Shown here: positions 5,378-6,869 of the stretch, piece by piece
Numbering within the stretch: the stretch's first letter is position 1
Layout: each line of letters starts with the position of its first letter
NCBI GenBank assembly: GCA_031272005.1
Contig: JAISUQ010000108.1
Coordinates: 1-6,869, forward strand
Direction of reading: 5' to 3'
DNA from: Coriobacteriales bacterium
Lineage (GTDB): Bacteria; Actinomycetota; Coriobacteriia; Coriobacteriales; UBA8131
Length of the DNA stretch: 6,869 nucleotides
The notes under the pieces: model-generated
What the model saw: only the letters and a program-made list of their open reading frames with translations
Told to the model about the DNA's origin: nothing
Database searches by the model: none
Position numbers and translations under genes: made by a program

Positions 5378-6304
5378 TCAAGGCTCCTGCCCAACATACT
5401 CCCGGGCGATGGCCTCAATCCGCCGGACGCGATGATAGACGGCGGATTTGGATAACGGCGGCTTGGCGAACTCCCCCAGCTCCTTGAGCGAGGCGTCCGG
5501 GTGCGCCAGCCGCAACCGAGCCAGCTCCTGCAGCGCTGGCGGTAACGATTCGATACCCTGCTGCTCAACCAGCAGGCGGATGTTGCGGACCTGCTCCATG
5601 GCCGCATCGATGGCTTTGGCCTGGTTGGCCATCTCGGCGTTCAGTCGCCGGTTGACGTCGTTGCGCAGCGACTTCGTGACCCGCACGTTCTCCATCGCCA
5701 ACATGCTCTTATGGGCGCCGACCAGAGCCAGGAAGTCCAGAATCGGCTCAGCGCCCTTGCTGTAGACCACCCAGCTGCCGCGGCGCTTGAGGCTGCGCGC
5801 CGGGATGTTGGAACGCGACAGCAGCGCCACCAGGCCGTTGGCCAGCGCTTCATGGCCGCAGGTCAGTTCGAAATGGAAGTCGCCCGTGGGATTGGAGATG
5901 AACCCGCCGCCCAAAAATGCACCGCGCAGATAGGCGGCGGCGCTGTCGGTGCGACGCACCAACCGGGGATCAACCCCCAGCTCCAAACCGGATTTGGAGA
6001 TGATACCGAGGTCGCGCACCGCCTCCTCCAAACCGATCTGAGCCGGAACGGTGATCAGGTAGTTGTAGGTCTTGTGCAATACGCTGCGCCGGGTGGTGAT
6101 CTCGGTCTTGAGCTTGTAGATATCATGGATCAGCTTGACTGCGGCCCGGGCTACCGGAGCGGTCTCGGTGGTTATCTCCAGACGATAATTAGCCGAGAGG
6201 CGACCCTGAACACGCACCAGCGCGGAGAGCTCGGCCTTGCAAGCCAGGGAGTTTTCTGGCATCAACCGCGACAGCTCGTCTTTTACTTCAGCCGTGAAGG
6301 ACAT
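5378..6304 (-). CDS. whiA: WhiA, DNA-binding protein of cell division/sporulation control
   Basis: A 308-aa protein with the standard WhiA start MSFTAEVKDEL. The family combines an N-terminal LAGLIDADG homing-endonuclease-like fold that has lost nuclease activity with a C-terminal helix-turn-helix that binds DNA. The degenerate LAGLIDADG region is visible as AYLRGAFLGGGFISNPTGDF (124-143). The conserved linker motif NRRLNAEMAN covers 218-227. The C-terminal HTH spans about 258-300, including ASLKELGEFAKPPLSKSAVYH (271-291). In Streptomyces WhiA is required for sporulation septation; in Bacillus it affects division and chromosome segregation. Here it may simply be a growth-linked factor, since nothing in the window indicates sporulation. 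Its ATG lies inside the yvcK 3' end (22-nt overlap), with AAGGGAG 10 nt upstream. The length is normal for the family. Confidence 0.97.
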   Translation of the reverse strand: MSFTAEVKDELSRLMPENSLACKAELSALVRVQGRLSANYRLEITTETAPVARAAVKLIHDIYKLKTEITTRRSVLHKTYNYLITVPAQIGLEEAVRDLGIISKSGLELGVDPRLVRRTDSAAAYLRGAFLGGGFISNPTGDFHFELTCGHEALANGLVALLSRSNIPARSLKRRGSWVVYSKGAEPILDFLALVGAHKSMLAMENVRVTKSLRNDVNRRLNAEMANQAKAIDAAMEQVRNIRLLVEQQGIESLPPALQELARLRLAHPDASLKELGEFAKPPLSKSAVYHRVRRIEAIAREYVGQEP

Positions 6305-6869
6305 CTACTGATGACTCCCTTGAGTACGTCAGAAAGCGCGGACACGTCGTGCGAGGAGGGGTGAAGCGGGTCTGTCAGATCCCGCAGCACCACCTGTATA
6401 CCATGTGCCAATACCCGTCGTGCCATTGCTTCATCCATCGTAACCCGATGGGTGCTGGTTTTACCAGACTGCGCCTGTCCAGACGGCGGGAATTGCTCTG
6501 TGATGGCCGCAAAGGCTGCGGTGACATTGCCCTGAGGCCGCTGCCCTTCGCTGTCCTGCTGGGCGATGACCACGTCCAACAGGCCATCCATGCCATGGGC
6601 CAGCAGCATCTCCACCAGTTCGGCGGCGTCCAGGCCCCAGGTCTCACCCTGCATATCAGTCAGCGAGCAGACAAAGCAGGTCAGCGCCCGGCTTTGGCGG
6701 ATGGCCTCCAGAACCCCCGGCACCAGCAGGTTGGGAATGATGGAGGTGAACAGCGAGCCCGGCCCGAGCACGATGACGTCGGCGGCCATGATGGCCTCCA
6801 GCGCCGGCTGGTAGGCCTGTGGCGAGCGCGGCTTGAGGCAGACGGCGTCCAGGGCGGTCTGGGAGTGGC
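6283..6869 (-). CDS. yvcK: YvcK/CofD-like gluconeogenesis factor, C-terminal part (cut by right edge)
   Basis: About 194 residues are visible and the N-terminus lies beyond the window; the first ATG in view (6789) is internal, because the frame stays open and family-like to the edge. The fragment begins HSQTALDAVCLKPR and continues with YQPALEAIMAADVIVLGPG and SLFTSIIPNLLVPGV, the hallmark of YvcK. The C-terminal stretch HGIQVVLRDLTDPLHPSSHD is also typical. YvcK proteins belong to the CofD superfamily and bind UDP-sugars such as UDP-GlcNAc. They are needed for growth on gluconeogenic carbon sources and for correct cell-wall synthesis and shape. In Gram-positive bacteria the gene normally sits between rapZ and whiA, so rapZ is expected just outside the right edge. 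The stop TAA at 6285-6283 lies inside whiA, which suggests coupled translation. Confidence 0.95.
   Translation of the reverse strand, partial: HSQTALDAVCLKPRSPQAYQPALEAIMAADVIVLGPGSLFTSIIPNLLVPGVLEAIRQSRALTCFVCSLTDMQGETWGLDAAELVEMLLAHGMDGLLDVVIAQQDSEGQRPQGNVTAAFAAITEQFPPSGQAQSGKTSTHRVTMDEAMARRVLAHGIQVVLRDLTDPLHPSSHDVSALSDVLKGVISRCPSRLK

Noticed and set aside
1..6869. Defence, secretion, biosynthetic or mobile system
   Set aside because: Every gene belongs to a known housekeeping family in a known type of order. No transposase, integrase, terminal repeats, CRISPR-like spacing or unknown ORF cluster is visible.

Overview
This is a GC-rich chromosomal window of housekeeping genes. It holds the end of a glycolytic and regulatory operon on the minus strand, meeting an RNase P RNA gene on the plus strand tail to tail. 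The gene order yvcK-whiA-gap-pgk-tpiA is typical of Gram-positive lineages, above all Actinomycetota. The high GC content, strong Shine-Dalgarno sequences, a genuine WhiA and the protein style point to an actinobacterium. The tpiA and gpmI sequences and the gpmI position look most like the Coriobacteriia side of the phylum, but that is an impression, not a search result.

Layout from right to left, the direction of transcription of the main operon: the 3' part of yvcK (6869-6283, open at the right edge); whiA (6304-5378, overlapping yvcK by 22 nt); an 82-nt gap carrying a perfect 13-bp palindrome made of two inverted GACAC words, the WhiA recognition word known from Streptomyces; gap (5295-4291); pgk (4280-3105, 10 nt after gap); a 54-nt spacer with a GC-rich hairpin; tpiA (3050-2271); and gpmI (2274-667, coupled to tpiA through an ATGA overlap). 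Four nucleotides beyond the gpmI stop lies the 3' P1 strand of rnpB, which runs on the plus strand (212-662) from an extended -10 promoter. A 77-nt intergenic region separates rnpB from a divergently oriented XRE-type helix-turn-helix gene (134-1), cut by the left edge.

The four enzymes interconvert triose phosphates down to 2-phosphoglycerate: TpiA supplies glyceraldehyde-3-phosphate, Gap oxidises and phosphorylates it, Pgk makes ATP and GpmI isomerises 3-phosphoglycerate. Only enolase and pyruvate kinase are missing from a complete lower glycolysis. YvcK and WhiA are regulatory or morphogenetic proteins that link central carbon and cell-wall precursor state to growth and division.

I see no mobile element, CRISPR array, toxin-antitoxin pair or plainly novel system. 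The points worth a second look are the GACAC dyad between whiA and gap, an RNase P RNA with a greatly enlarged branched P12 arm containing a near-tandem 21-nt repeat, the terminator-less convergence of rnpB and gpmI, and a consensus-like antisense promoter inside pgk.
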